64,000 bases of DNA, taken from Spongiibacter sp. IMCC21906 (GTDB lineage Bacteria; Pseudomonadota; Gammaproteobacteria; Pseudomonadales; Spongiibacteraceae). The stretch is taken from contig NZ_CP011477.1 of the NCBI RefSeq assembly GCF_001010805.1, positions 1,131,001 to 1,195,000 of the forward strand, in the 5' to 3' direction. The position numbers and the translations under genes are program-made. Positions 46,124 through 55,340 of the stretch are shown here, in pieces. Numbering within the stretch: the first letter of the stretch is position 1; every line of letters starts with the position of its first letter. The notes under the pieces are model-generated. The model was given only the letters and a program-made list of their open reading frames with translations, did no database searches and was not told the origin of the DNA.

Positions 46124-47431
46124 ATGCATAACGTTTCCAGCTCAACACCGTTAAAAATACCGATCTATGGTCGGTTTTTTGTTGCGGTTTGCGCGCCACT
46201 ACTAATGTATTTAGTCCTGTCCCAGGGCGTTCACGCTGCTGAGCCGGACCTGACCTTAGGGGCCGCGATTCAGCGTAGTTTTGCTTCCCATCCCGATCTG
46301 CAGGCCTTCGCTTATCGTCGCGACATTGCGCAGGGTAATCTGCGACAGTCGGGCGTCGGTACACCCCCCAGCCTGGACATGCAGGTGGAGGATGGTTTCG
46401 GCTCCGGAGACTACGCCGACACGCAAAATCTGCAATCGACCCTGGCTATTATCAGTTGGGTCGTCGAGGGGGATTTGCTGGATACCCGCCAGCAGAGTGC
46501 GCGTCAGCGCCTGTCATTGTTGGACGACGATTATCGAATAAAACGACTGGATGTCGCTGCCGAGACCGGGCGGCGTTTTATGACCTTGCTGGGCTTACAG
46601 CGAAAGCGTGAGCTTGCCGCCCAGGTGTTGGAAATGGCAGAGGACACGGCCAGCGAACTGGGCCAGCGTCAGCGAGCCGGAAAAACGTCAGCTGTAGATA
46701 CCCTTCGCGCGCAGGCAGCACGCGCTCGCGCAGAACTCGCTCTTGAAGATTATGATCATGAAATTCGCAGCCAAGGCCGCAAGCTGGCCGCACTCTGGAA
46801 TGAGCGACAGTTTGCTGAGTCGGTGTCTGGCGACCTGAGCACGACGCAGCCAACACTGGATTTTAATGCGCTCCGCGCTGCGCTGGCGAGCAACCCTGCA
46901 GTGGCCCGTCTGCTTACCCAAGAACGTATGACGCAGTCGGAAATTGCCCTGGCAAAAGCGGAAGCGAAATCGCGCTGGCGCTTCTCTGCAGGGGTGCGCC
47001 GCTACGAAGCCAGCGACGATGTTGGACTGGTGGCGGGGGTCAGCATTCCGCTGGGCGGCGAGCGTCGCGCCCGTGGTCAGATTGAGGCGCTGAAGGCCGA
47101 AGCCGCATTGCATGCGGTAAACGCTGACAATCTGCGTCTGGAGCTTGAGACCCGCCTGTTTGTATTAGCGCAGGAATACAACCATGCCCTTCACGTGGCG
47201 GAGGCATTGCGGGACGACATTATTCCCACCTTGAAACAGGCCCTGGTTGAATCCCGACAAAGCTACCTGCGGGGACGTCACAGCTATCAGGAATGGGCGG
47301 CCGTGCGCAATGAGTGGCTGAGTGCAAAGGAGGATTTGCTGGATAGCCAGCTATCGGCCCATTTGACCTATCTGGAAATTGAGCGCCTGACCGGGCTACC
47401 AACACAATTAATGAAAGAGGTGAACCCATGA
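46124..47431 (+). CDS. czcC: CzcC-type outer-membrane channel of an RND efflux system
   Basis: The 435-residue TolC-family protein has a signal peptide (ending GVHAA) and the two repeated OEP halves with long helical stretches (LGAAIQRSFASHPDLQAF; LEDYDHEIRSQGRKLAALW). It forms the trimeric outer-membrane duct of the efflux complex. It starts 18 bp after the M56 gene and overlaps the adaptor gene by 4 bp (ATGA), so it belongs to one operon with blaI-like, M56, czcB and czcA. Confidence 0.88.
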   Translation: MHNVSSSTPLKIPIYGRFFVAVCAPLLMYLVLSQGVHAAEPDLTLGAAIQRSFASHPDLQAFAYRRDIAQGNLRQSGVGTPPSLDMQVEDGFGSGDYADTQNLQSTLAIISWVVEGDLLDTRQQSARQRLSLLDDDYRIKRLDVAAETGRRFMTLLGLQRKRELAAQVLEMAEDTASELGQRQRAGKTSAVDTLRAQAARARAELALEDYDHEIRSQGRKLAALWNERQFAESVSGDLSTTQPTLDFNALRAALASNPAVARLLTQERMTQSEIALAKAEAKSRWRFSAGVRRYEASDDVGLVAGVSIPLGGERRARGQIEALKAEAALHAVNADNLRLELETRLFVLAQEYNHALHVAEALRDDIIPTLKQALVESRQSYLRGRHSYQEWAAVRNEWLSAKEDLLDSQLSAHLTYLEIERLTGLPTQLMKEVNP

Positions 47432-48663
47432 TCCGCTGTTACGGGCGTGCTCTGCTGCTGAGCTTTCTGATAGCGGGGCTTTTTCTTCCCGCGCACATGG
47501 CCATGGCCGCTGGCGGCGGAAGTAGCGCTGCAGCGGAAGCAGAGCCAGAAAAGGGTCCCCACCGCGGTCGCATGCTGCGCGACGGTGATTTCGCACTGGA
47601 GCTGGCGATTGTGGAAGCCGGCGTGCCCCCCGAGTTTCGGGTTTGGATTACGGATGACGGTGAGGCTGTTCCACCAGAGTCCGTGGATCTCACGGTCACG
47701 CTGACCCGGCTCGGGGATAAAAAAGACGTGATCAATTTCCGTCCCCAAGAGGATTTTCTGCGGGGGGATATGGAAATTTACGAACCTCATTCCTTTGTCG
47801 TTACCATCGTCGCCCGTTACCAAGGGGAGACCCACACTTGGGAATACGATAACTTCGAAGGGCGGGTTCGCATTGCCGACGATGTGGCCAGCGCCATGGG
47901 CATTGTCACGGAGCGCGCGGGCTCGGCAACCCTGATCCAACGTATTCCCGCCTTTGGCCGAGTGATTCCGGCAACGAATGCCCAGCAACGCGTCACGGCC
48001 CGCTTTGATGGCGAGATCACTGCCATTCATGTGGCTCTCGGTCAGGCGGTGAGCAAGGGCGATGCACTGATCACGGTGGAGAGTAACGAAAGCCTCAAGC
48101 CCTATACCCTCCGGGCCCGCCTGAGTGGCGAGGTGGTATCCCTGCCAGTGAACGTTGGTGAGAGCACGGCGGGCAGAGCGCTTCTTCACATCGTCGATCC
48201 CACCGCCCTGCTCGCGGAGTTACAGGTGTTTCCCGCAGATTTGTCGCGGCTCGCCATTGGTAACAGCGCCGAATTGCGTGCAGGCAGCGCCAGTTTGAAC
48301 GGCAATATCAGCTATATCCCCCGGCAGCTAAGCGCGGCGCAATCGGCGCCGGTGAGAGTGGCTATCGCTCAGTCGACGAGCCGTTTGCAAAGTGGCCAGT
48401 TTATTCAGGGCGACTTGGAGGTGGATCGGTTTGAGGTGCCGCTGGCGGTAAAGCGCAGCGGTTTGCAGGGCTTCCGCGATTTTACCGTGGTCTACGCCAA
48501 GGTCGGTGATCAATACGAAGTGCGCATGCTGGAACTGGGTCGTGAGGCGGGTGAATGGGTCGAGGTGCTCGGCGGCCTTGAACCCGGCACCGAATACGTC
48601 AGCGAAAACAGCTTTCTTATCAAAGCCGATATTGAAAAATCCGGCGCCTCCCACGACCACTAA
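47428..48663 (+). CDS. czcB: CzcB-type periplasmic adaptor of RND efflux
   Basis: The 411-residue membrane-fusion protein has a signal peptide, an N-terminal CzcB-specific domain (KGPHRGRMLRDGDFALELA, VPPEFRVWITDDG), then lipoyl/barrel-sandwich (about 195-255) and beta-barrel domains, and an ending with metal-ligand residues (ASHDH). It bridges the inner-membrane pump and the outer-membrane channel. It overlaps czcC by 4 bp and ends 9 bp before czcA. Confidence 0.9.
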   Translation: MIRCYGRALLLSFLIAGLFLPAHMAMAAGGGSSAAAEAEPEKGPHRGRMLRDGDFALELAIVEAGVPPEFRVWITDDGEAVPPESVDLTVTLTRLGDKKDVINFRPQEDFLRGDMEIYEPHSFVVTIVARYQGETHTWEYDNFEGRVRIADDVASAMGIVTERAGSATLIQRIPAFGRVIPATNAQQRVTARFDGEITAIHVALGQAVSKGDALITVESNESLKPYTLRARLSGEVVSLPVNVGESTAGRALLHIVDPTALLAELQVFPADLSRLAIGNSAELRAGSASLNGNISYIPRQLSAAQSAPVRVAIAQSTSRLQSGQFIQGDLEVDRFEVPLAVKRSGLQGFRDFTVVYAKVGDQYEVRMLELGREAGEWVEVLGGLEPGTEYVSENSFLIKADIEKSGASHDH

Positions 48664-48672
48664 GGACTGATC

Positions 48673-51600
48673 ATGTTAGATGCGATACTGCGATTTTCCC
48701 TCGCCAGACGCTCGCTGGTCATGGTGTTGGTGCTGGGGCTCTGCGGCTTGGGGCTGTGGAATTTTCAGCGGCTGCCCATTGATGCCGTGCCGGACATTAC
48801 CAATGTTCAGGTGATGATTAATACCGAGGCGCCAGGCTACACCCCGCTGGAAGTTGAGCAACGGGTCACCTACGCCATCGAGACGGCCATGGCGGGTCTG
48901 CCCGCCTTGGAATACACCCGTTCGGTGTCCCGCTACGGCCTGTCTCAGGTGACGGTCGTTTTTGAAGAAAGTACCGATATTTACTTCGCCCGCCAATTGG
49001 TGAACGAGCGCCTGGCCTCGGCCCGCTCGCGATTGCCTGCCGCGCTGGAGCCGGAGTTGGGCCCCATTGCCACCGGGCTGGGTGAAATTTTTATGTTTAC
49101 CGTCGATGCGGAGCCGGGTGCGGTCGATAACAAGGGCAACACGATTACCCCAACCGACCTGCGCAGCGCTCACGACTGGATTATTCGCCCTCAGTTGCTG
49201 CGGGTGCCGGGGGTGGCGGAGGTCAATCCCATCGGCGGCTATAAGCGGGAAATTCTGATCGGCCTGCAGCCGGAGAAGTTGCTGGCTTTTGGCGTCACCC
49301 AGGACGAATTGTTGTCCGCCGTGGCCGCCAATAACCAGAATCGCGGTGCGGGCTTTGTCGAGCAGCGCGGCGCACAACGACTGCTCCGGGTGCCAGGCCA
49401 GGCAGAGTCTCTTGAGGATATTGGCAATATTGTGGTCAAGACCCGCAACGGTGCCCCCGTGAAAGTGAGCGACCTCGCCACTGTGGGCGAAGGTCAGGAG
49501 CTGCGCACCGGCGCGGCCACCCAGAACGGCCGTGAAGTGGTGATGAGCACGGTGTTTATGCTGGTGGGGGAAAACAGCCGTAGAGTTGCCAAGGCTGTGG
49601 CGGAAAAGCTTAAGGAGGTAAACGCCAGCTTGCCTGAAGGCATCACAGCGACCGCGGTGTATGACCGCACCAAATTGGTGGACAAGACCCTGCAGACCGT
49701 GCGCACCAATCTGCTGGAAGGGGCGCTGCTGGTCATTGTGATTCTGTTTTTATTGTTGGGGAACCTTCGCGCGGCCCTGCTTACGGCCATGGTGATACCC
49801 ATCGCCATGCTCATCACCATTAGCGGCATGGTGCAGACGCGGGTCTCCGCCAACTTGATGAGTCTCGGGGCATTAGACTTCGGCTTGCTGGTCGATGGTG
49901 CCATTATCATTGTGGAAAACTGCCTGCGGCGCCTGTCTGAGGCGGCCCGTGGTCGTGAGCTGGCGCTTCGCGAGCGGTTGGAACTGGTGTTCAATGCCAC
50001 CCGTGAAGTGATTCGCCCAGCCTTGTTTGGCGTGTTTATTATTACCGCCGTCTATCTGCCGATTTTCTCGCTGGATGGTGTTGAAGGGAAAATGTTTCAC
50101 CCGATGGCGATCACGGTAGTGATGGCCCTGTCGGCGGCAATGCTGCTGTCGATTACCTTTATCCCGGCGGGGATTGCCTTCCTGTTCAAGGCCCCAGTGG
50201 AAGAAAAGCCCCACCGCGCGTTTGACGCGACCCAGCGACTGTATCGCGGCGGACTGGAGTTCGCCTTGGCCCATCGTACTATGGTTGTCACCGGCGCTGC
50301 CGTGGCTGTGCTGCTCTGCGGCTGGCAGGCAACCCGCCTGGGCAGTGAGTTTGTGCCCAATCTGGACGAAGGGGATATCGCCATGCACGCCCTGCGTATC
50401 CCCGGCACCTCTTTGAGCCAAGCCGTGTCGATGCAGGAAGCCCTGGAGGCAGAGATTAAAAAACTGCCCGAAGTTGAGCGGGTGTTTGCCAAGATTGGTA
50501 CCGCCGATGTCGCCACCGATGCGGTGCCACCCAGCGTCGCGGATAATTTTATTATTCTCAAACCTCGCGATGAGTGGCCCGACCCCAGCAAACCCAAAGC
50601 GCAGGTGGTGGATGAACTGGCGGCCATCGTCGAACCGGTGCCGGGTAGTCGCTATGAATTTCTGCAACCCATACAGATGCGTTTCAACGAGCTGCTGTCG
50701 GGTGTGCGCGCCGAGCTGGCAATCAAGGTCTTTGGTGACGACCTTGAGGTGCTTGCGGCTGTGGGGGCAGAAGTTGAAGCAGCAATTGCGGATGTGAACG
50801 GCATTGTTGACATCCAGATCGAACAGACCACGGGATTACAATTATTAAGCATGGTTCCTCGTCGGAATGTGTTGGCGCAGTTCGGGCTCACTCTGCAGGA
50901 TTTACAAACGCAAGTCGCCATGGCCACCGGCGGCGAACATGCCGGCCTGTTCTACGAGGGTGACCGCTTTGCCGATATTGTGGTGCGTTTACCAGAGGCA
51001 ACGCGTAACGATACCGATCGGTTGGCCTATCTTCCGATTGAGCTGCCCGGCGGTGAATATGCACCCCTGCGCGAACTGGTCGACTTTGAGCTGGTCAATG
51101 GGGTTAATCAGGTTAACCGCGAGAACGGCAAGCGCCGAGTGGTGGTCACCGCAAACGTGCGGGGCCGGGATCTGGGCAGTTTCGTGCAGGATGTGCAAAG
51201 CGTGGTTGGGCAGCTAGAGATACCCGCGGGGTATTGGGTCGAGTACGGCGGCACCTACCAAAGCCTGCAGTCGGCTTCACAGCGCCTGGCCATTGTGGTG
51301 CCGCTAACGCTGGTGATGATAATTGGCCTGCTCCTGCTGGCACTGGGTTCATTGAAGGAATCGCTGATTATCTTTACCGGCATCCCCCTCGCATTAACCG
51401 GCGGTATTCTAGCGCTGACCTTGCGAGGCATTCCTTTTTCCATCTCTGCAGCAGTGGGTTTTATTGCCCTGTCTGGGATTGCCATTCTCAATGGCTTGGT
51501 GATGGTGTCTTTTATTCGGGAATTACGACGAGACGGCGCGGCGCTGGATACCGCTATACTGGAGGGCGCGCTGACCCGTTTTCGTCCGGTCATTACCACC

Positions 51601-51771
51601 GCTTTGGTGGCATCGTTAGGCTTTGTGCCGATGGCACTGAATACCGGCATTGGCTCGGAGGTACAGCGGCCCTTGGCCAGTGTGGTGGTCGGCGGCATTG
51701 TGTCATCAACACTACTGACCTTGTTTGTTTTGCCCGTCCTGTATCGATTACTGCATAAGGAATCAGATTAA
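48673..51771 (+). CDS. czcA: CzcA-type RND pump (divalent cations)
   Basis: The 1032-residue protein has twelve transmembrane helices and the HME-RND pattern. In helix four the acidic residues D402, D408 and E415 (LDFGLLVDGAIIIVEN) have the same numbering as in Cupriavidus CzcA. This D-D-E set marks pumps for divalent ions (Co, Zn, Cd, perhaps Ni), unlike the D-E type of CusA. Proton antiport drives export from the periplasm or cytoplasm. The stop overlaps the start of the HupE-like gene (TAATG). Confidence 0.93.
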   Translation: MLDAILRFSLARRSLVMVLVLGLCGLGLWNFQRLPIDAVPDITNVQVMINTEAPGYTPLEVEQRVTYAIETAMAGLPALEYTRSVSRYGLSQVTVVFEESTDIYFARQLVNERLASARSRLPAALEPELGPIATGLGEIFMFTVDAEPGAVDNKGNTITPTDLRSAHDWIIRPQLLRVPGVAEVNPIGGYKREILIGLQPEKLLAFGVTQDELLSAVAANNQNRGAGFVEQRGAQRLLRVPGQAESLEDIGNIVVKTRNGAPVKVSDLATVGEGQELRTGAATQNGREVVMSTVFMLVGENSRRVAKAVAEKLKEVNASLPEGITATAVYDRTKLVDKTLQTVRTNLLEGALLVIVILFLLLGNLRAALLTAMVIPIAMLITISGMVQTRVSANLMSLGALDFGLLVDGAIIIVENCLRRLSEAARGRELALRERLELVFNATREVIRPALFGVFIITAVYLPIFSLDGVEGKMFHPMAITVVMALSAAMLLSITFIPAGIAFLFKAPVEEKPHRAFDATQRLYRGGLEFALAHRTMVVTGAAVAVLLCGWQATRLGSEFVPNLDEGDIAMHALRIPGTSLSQAVSMQEALEAEIKKLPEVERVFAKIGTADVATDAVPPSVADNFIILKPRDEWPDPSKPKAQVVDELAAIVEPVPGSRYEFLQPIQMRFNELLSGVRAELAIKVFGDDLEVLAAVGAEVEAAIADVNGIVDIQIEQTTGLQLLSMVPRRNVLAQFGLTLQDLQTQVAMATGGEHAGLFYEGDRFADIVVRLPEATRNDTDRLAYLPIELPGGEYAPLRELVDFELVNGVNQVNRENGKRRVVVTANVRGRDLGSFVQDVQSVVGQLEIPAGYWVEYGGTYQSLQSASQRLAIVVPLTLVMIIGLLLLALGSLKESLIIFTGIPLALTGGILALTLRGIPFSISAAVGFIALSGIAILNGLVMVSFIRELRRDGAALDTAILEGALTRFRPVITTALVASLGFVPMALNTGIGSEVQRPLASVVVGGIVSSTLLTLFVLPVLYRLLHKESD

Positions 51772-52667
51772 TGAGTTTTAAAGGAGTACTTCCGCGTATC
51801 GGGCTAGTGGCCTTTGGCCTGCTGGCCAGCACGGCGCTGCTGGCCCACGGTATGTCCGAGGCCGACAAGGCGCGTATTCTCGGTGCGGGCTTCGAGGAGT
51901 TTGTCTGGTTGGGTGCCAGCCATATGCTCAGCGGCTACGACCACCTGCTGTTCCTGTTGGGGGTGGTGTTTTTTCTCAAGCGCTTCACCGACATTCTCAA
52001 ATTTATTACCGCTTTTACCATTGGCCATTCCATTACCCTTGTATTTGCTACCCTCTACGGTATTCAGGCCAATTATTATTTGATTGATGCAGTCATTGCG
52101 CTGACGGTCTGCTACAAGGGCTTTGAAAACCTGGGCGGCTTTCAGCGCATTGGTGTTCGCGCGCCCAGTCTGCTGTGGATGGTCTTCGGTTTTGGTTTGA
52201 TCCACGGTTTTGGCTTGTCCACCCGGCTGCAGCAGCTGCCCTTGGGCGATCATGGCCTGGTGACGAAAATTCTGGCCTTTAATGTTGGCGTTGAGCTGGG
52301 TCAGATTATCGCCTTAAGTGTGATGTTGTTTGCGCTGATGCTGTGGCGGAAACACCGCTCCTTCGCTCCCTTCAGCCGCGTCGCCAATGGGGCACTCATT
52401 ATCATTGGCGGGCTGCTGCTGATTCACCAATTGCACGGCTACCAGCACAGCGTCTACGCCGAGGATTTTCCCATCAGTCGGGATGATCATAACCACGCCC
52501 ACGAAGATATGCGCAGCAGTGCGCTGGAGTCCTATCCCCGTCGCCTGCAACTCGCACCCGGTTCGGGAAGGGCTGCGCCAGACAATACGCCGGCTCCATC
52601 CGCGCCCCCGGAACCAACGCCTGATGATGTTCATGATCACGGCGATGGTCACTTTCACAGCCACTAA
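51771..52667 (+). CDS. HupE/UreJ-family membrane protein with His-rich tail
   Basis: The 298-residue protein has a cleavable or anchor N-terminal helix (to about A25), then six to seven helices with the family motif LGASHMLSGYDHLLFLLG (H51, D57, H58). A hydrophilic C-terminus follows, ending DDVHDHGDGHFHSH, plus an internal DDHNHAHED. HupE/UreJ proteins are Ni/Co permeases or accessory metal transporters. Its one-base overlap with czcA shows it belongs to the efflux operon. It could supply or sequester the metal, or sense it. The ending suggests periplasmic metal binding. Confidence 0.85.
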   Translation: MSFKGVLPRIGLVAFGLLASTALLAHGMSEADKARILGAGFEEFVWLGASHMLSGYDHLLFLLGVVFFLKRFTDILKFITAFTIGHSITLVFATLYGIQANYYLIDAVIALTVCYKGFENLGGFQRIGVRAPSLLWMVFGFGLIHGFGLSTRLQQLPLGDHGLVTKILAFNVGVELGQIIALSVMLFALMLWRKHRSFAPFSRVANGALIIIGGLLLIHQLHGYQHSVYAEDFPISRDDHNHAHEDMRSSALESYPRRLQLAPGSGRAAPDNTPAPSAPPEPTPDDVHDHGDGHFHSH

Positions 52668-52700
52668 TTCACGGCGAACCAGTCATAGGGAAAAGTCTAA

Positions 52701-53042
52701 ATGAAAATCGTATTGGCAATGGTATTTAGCGTTTTTCTCGGCCAACAGGCCTTTGCCCACGGTAACCATCAGCCCCCGGTTTCCAATGAACAGGCGATAG
52801 CGATTGCCGCGGATATTGCCCGTGGCTTCGCCGGGGTCGACCCCCAGTTGGGTTTTGGGGCACTGGCCCAAAGTTGGGGGCAGGTTGAGGGTGCGGATGC
52901 CGCCATCGCCGATCGCGGTCAGGGCTATCTCATTGTGAAAGTCGTTAATGAGGCAGAAGCGCAGGCACTGTATATTCTGATGTCGGAAGAGGGCGAGGTG
53001 TTTGACGCTAATCTGACGGGCAAATTTCCAGGAATTAAGTGA
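52701..53042 (+). CDS. Small secreted DUF6488-type protein
   Basis: The 113-residue product has a signal peptide (ending QQAFA), then an HGNHQPPVS start, an alpha/beta domain with GFGALAQSWGQVEGADAAI and a final VFDANLTGKFPGIK. This agrees with the DUF6488 family, found mostly beside metal-efflux genes; function unknown. It lies 33 bp after the HupE-like gene and 9 bp before the next gene. Confidence 0.7.
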   Translation: MKIVLAMVFSVFLGQQAFAHGNHQPPVSNEQAIAIAADIARGFAGVDPQLGFGALAQSWGQVEGADAAIADRGQGYLIVKVVNEAEAQALYILMSEEGEVFDANLTGKFPGIK

Positions 53043-53051
53043 GGTCTTATC

Positions 53052-53399
53052 ATGCCCGCTTACGTGTTGCTTGCCAAAATAGCCATCGCCGCGTCGGTCA
53101 TCGGTTTTGCCTCCTGGCTGGCCGATAAAAAGCCGGTGCTGGCGGGCTTTTTGGTGGCCCTGCCATTGGTTTCAATTCTGGCTATTCTGTTTTCCTATCT
53201 GGAACACCGCGATGCTGAAAACAGCATCACCTTTGCCAAAAGTATTATGATTGGGGTGCCGGTATCTTATTTTTTCTTTCTGCCGTTTTTCTTCGCAGAG
53301 CGCTTGCAGCTGGGGTTTTGGGGTAGCTATCTCTCCGGCTTGTTGCTTCTGGTAGTGGGCTATTTTGTCCATCGCAGCGTGGTGGCCCTGCTGAACTAA
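53052..53399 (+). CDS. DUF3147-like four-helix membrane protein
   Basis: The 115-residue protein consists of four predicted helices (about 5-22, 27-46, 60-82, 88-110). The sequence DKKPVLAGFLVALPLVSILAILF resembles DUF3147 proteins, which often accompany metal-efflux clusters. Function unknown. It is 9 bp after the DUF6488 gene, so it is in the same operon. Confidence 0.7.
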   Translation: MPAYVLLAKIAIAASVIGFASWLADKKPVLAGFLVALPLVSILAILFSYLEHRDAENSITFAKSIMIGVPVSYFFFLPFFFAERLQLGFWGSYLSGLLLLVVGYFVHRSVVALLN

Positions 53400-53477
53400 T
53401 GCTTGGCGTTATTGAGTACAAGTGGGCATGAGCGGCACCGGCAGACTTTGCGGAGCAATTCAGCTAGAATCCAACCT

Positions 53478-53855
53478 ATGAAAAACATTCTCTACAGTTT
53501 GTTGATGCTGACGGCCGTTATGTCTGCACTGGCATGCGGGGCATTTGCCTGTGAGAATGTGGTGCCCGCCGCGGCAGAATTGCCCTGTCATGAGCAGTCT
53601 GAAAATCAGCATGCGCCAAAAGGGCCGATGCTGTTCAAGGACTGCAGCAATCTGGATCTGCATTACTATCAGGCTGATAAGCCCATCCAGGAACCGGTTC
53701 TAAAACTGCTCAACTATTATGTCGTTTTTGATTTTTCTGACAGTGACTATCTGGCCGGTTTACTTCCTCCACAAAAATCCCGAGCCCCACCCGATAGGCT
53801 TTACGCCGCTCCAGCCACCGCGATCTACCTGAGTACCCTGCGTATTCGCGTCTAG
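53478..53855 (+). CDS. Small secreted protein of metal-resistance clusters
   Basis: The ATG at 53478 gives 125 residues with a signal peptide ending near SALACGAFA. The mature part has cysteines (FACEN, LPCHEQSENQHA, FKDCSNLDLH) and several His, and ends PDRLYAAPATAIYLSTLRIRV. An ending of this type (proline-rich loop, then YLxTxRxR) occurs in small unnamed proteins beside RND metal pumps. Function unknown; metal binding is possible. An in-frame frame extension to 53403 lacks a signal peptide. It is the last gene before the IS element. Confidence 0.62.
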   Translation: MKNILYSLLMLTAVMSALACGAFACENVVPAAAELPCHEQSENQHAPKGPMLFKDCSNLDLHYYQADKPIQEPVLKLLNYYVVFDFSDSDYLAGLLPPQKSRAPPDRLYAAPATAIYLSTLRIRV

Positions 53856-53873
53856 ACATTTCTGTATTTGACA

Positions 53874-53893
53874 GGGAAGGTCTGCACAACCTC
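53874..53893 (+). repeat. Left terminal inverted repeat of the IS5-family element
   Basis: Twenty bases starting GGGAAGGTCTGCACAA, the inverted partner of 55002-55021 with two mismatches. Confidence 0.85.
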
Positions 53894-54005
53894 CCTCGTT
53901 CATAAAAATACCGCTAAAAATACGCGTTAGTTTCTTGGGCCGCGGTGATTCTCAGCTTTTCCCGGCCTGTAACCAGCCATTTGGCTGATTACAGGCGCAC
54001 CTTCC

Positions 54006-54953
54006 CTACGAAGGCAGATATTTCTCCGCTCTCAGCAGGTTGGTAAACGCCGAGAGGACATACAGGCGATTGGTGTTTTTCGCCAGTCCACGGTAGCGAA
54101 CCTTCCCATAACCAAACTGCTGTTTGATCGTCCGGAACGGATGCTCGACTTTCGCACGCACGCTGGCCTTTATTCCCTCCAGCATTTCCTGTAGCTGGTC
54201 AGCCAGCTTGCGCCGGGTGCCGGGGCGTAGCGCGATACGCCAATCGACATCCCGATCTTTAAACTCATCTCGCTTATGGATGCCGGTATAACCCGCATCA
54301 CCCCAGACCCGCTGCTCTTCTCCGTGAAGAAGCTGATCTGCCGCAGTGAGATCATGCACATTCGCGGCTGTGGTCTCGATGCTGTGAATCAAGCCGTCCC
54401 GGTCATCCACGCCAATATGCATCTTCATGCCAAAGTGCCATTCATTGCCTTTCTTTGTCTGGTGCATCTCCGGATCCCGCTCCCCGTCCTGATTCTTGGT
54501 TGAGCTGGGCGCGGCGATAATCGTGGCATCAACAATGGTGCCTTCACGCATCATCAGACCCTGCTGGCGCAGCTGGGCGCTCACGGTATCGAAGATCACT
54601 TTGCCCAATTTGTAGCGTTCTAAAAAATGACGGAAGCGGAGAATGGTGCTTTCATCCGGTAGCCGATCAGACAAACGGAGCCCGGCAAAGCGGCGCATCG
54701 ACTCGATCTCGTACAGGGCATCCTCCATCGCCGGATCACTGAGGTTGTAGAACAGCTGCAGGCAGTGAACCCGAAGCATTATCGCCAGCGGGTACGGCGG
54801 ATTCCCGTTCTCACCCTTGGGATAGTGCTTGCGGAGCTTCTTCTCCAGCTTGGCCCAGGGAATCAAGCCATCCATTTTCTCGAGGAACAGCTCCCGCCGC
54901 GTCTTGCGCTTCTTGTTTTGGTATTCGGCTTCGGCGAAAGTCAGTTGGCTCAT
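54006..54953 (-). CDS. IS5-family DDE transposase
   Basis: The 315-residue protein has the DDE triad D142 (TIVDATIIAAPSS), D219 (WGDAGYTG) and E270, with the accompanying R266 and K277 of the IS5/IS4 group Y-R-E-K signature (RAKVEHPFRTIKQQFG). The N-terminal domain (LSDPAMEDALYEIESMRRFAG) is standard for the group. No frameshift is present, so it may be active. It lies wholly between the terminal repeats. Confidence 0.95.
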   Translation of the reverse strand: MSQLTFAEAEYQNKKRKTRRELFLEKMDGLIPWAKLEKKLRKHYPKGENGNPPYPLAIMLRVHCLQLFYNLSDPAMEDALYEIESMRRFAGLRLSDRLPDESTILRFRHFLERYKLGKVIFDTVSAQLRQQGLMMREGTIVDATIIAAPSSTKNQDGERDPEMHQTKKGNEWHFGMKMHIGVDDRDGLIHSIETTAANVHDLTAADQLLHGEEQRVWGDAGYTGIHKRDEFKDRDVDWRIALRPGTRRKLADQLQEMLEGIKASVRAKVEHPFRTIKQQFGYGKVRYRGLAKNTNRLYVLSAFTNLLRAEKYLPS

Positions 54954-55001
54954 GCTATATTCCGGTTGAAATGGGTCATCACGAAATTATCTCAAATTTT
55001 C

Positions 55002-55021
55002 GAGGTTGTGCAGAGGTTCCC
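55002..55021 (-). repeat. Right terminal inverted repeat of the IS5-family element
   Basis: Twenty bases ending GCAGAGGTTCCC. Seventeen of them recur at 56504-56520. Confidence 0.85.
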
Positions 55022-55320
55022 TAATCCAGTTTGTGTGTCTGGAGTTCTTTTTCCGGGGTTTTGTGTTGCAGGCTCTGAGACCCGCCATTGGCGCCAATGC
55101 GGTGTGGGTGATGTGCGTGCCTTATCTAATGATCCATTTTCCCAAACTTTGGCCGGAAGCCGTTGGTGCGATCCTGTTTGGGCTGTTTCTGGGGATTCTG
55201 GCGCTGCGATCCCGTTCGATCTGGGGCGGCTTTTTTGTCCATGCCGGGGTGGCGGTGGGCATGGATATGGCGTCGTTGATTCAGCAGGATAAGCTGCCAA
55301 GTGTGTTCTGGCCGTTTTGA
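55022..55320 (+). pseudogene. 5'-truncated CPBP (CAAX-type) intramembrane protease
   Basis: Directly after the IS end, about 99 codons remain of a CPBP-family membrane protein: [15 protein letters not shown], with the conserved glutamate and arginine of the EExxxR motif (only one Glu is seen in the surviving part), [10 protein letters not shown] with the family histidine, and a final helix pair ([30 protein letters not shown]). The N-terminal helices are missing, so it is not functional. The frame is open into the IS end, so translation could start from IS sequence, but no ribosome-binding site is visible. Confidence 0.8.
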
Positions 55321-55340
55321 TATTGTTCCGGGGTGGAGTG

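Larger units (their letters stand above)
53874..55021. mobile_element. Complete IS5-family insertion sequence
   Basis: The element spans 1148 bp between a left terminal repeat (53874-53893) and a right one (55002-55021) that match at 18 of 20 positions (GGGAAGGTCTGCACAACCTC against GGGAACCTCTGCACAACCTC). One transposase gene lies inside on the minus strand. I see no direct target duplication (left flank TTGACA, right flank TAATCC), so flanking DNA was probably lost after insertion. On the right it cuts into a CPBP-protease gene. Confidence 0.88.

Noticed and set aside
48676-49377. 233-codon open frame antisense to czcA
   Set aside because: Shadow of the czcA coding frame; composition rich in His, Gln and Arg as expected from the complement.
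55006-55021. TTG start of the CPBP fragment inside the IS end
   Set aside because: The codons before 55022 belong to the IS repeat and no ribosome-binding site precedes the TTG, so I treat the fragment as a pseudogene.
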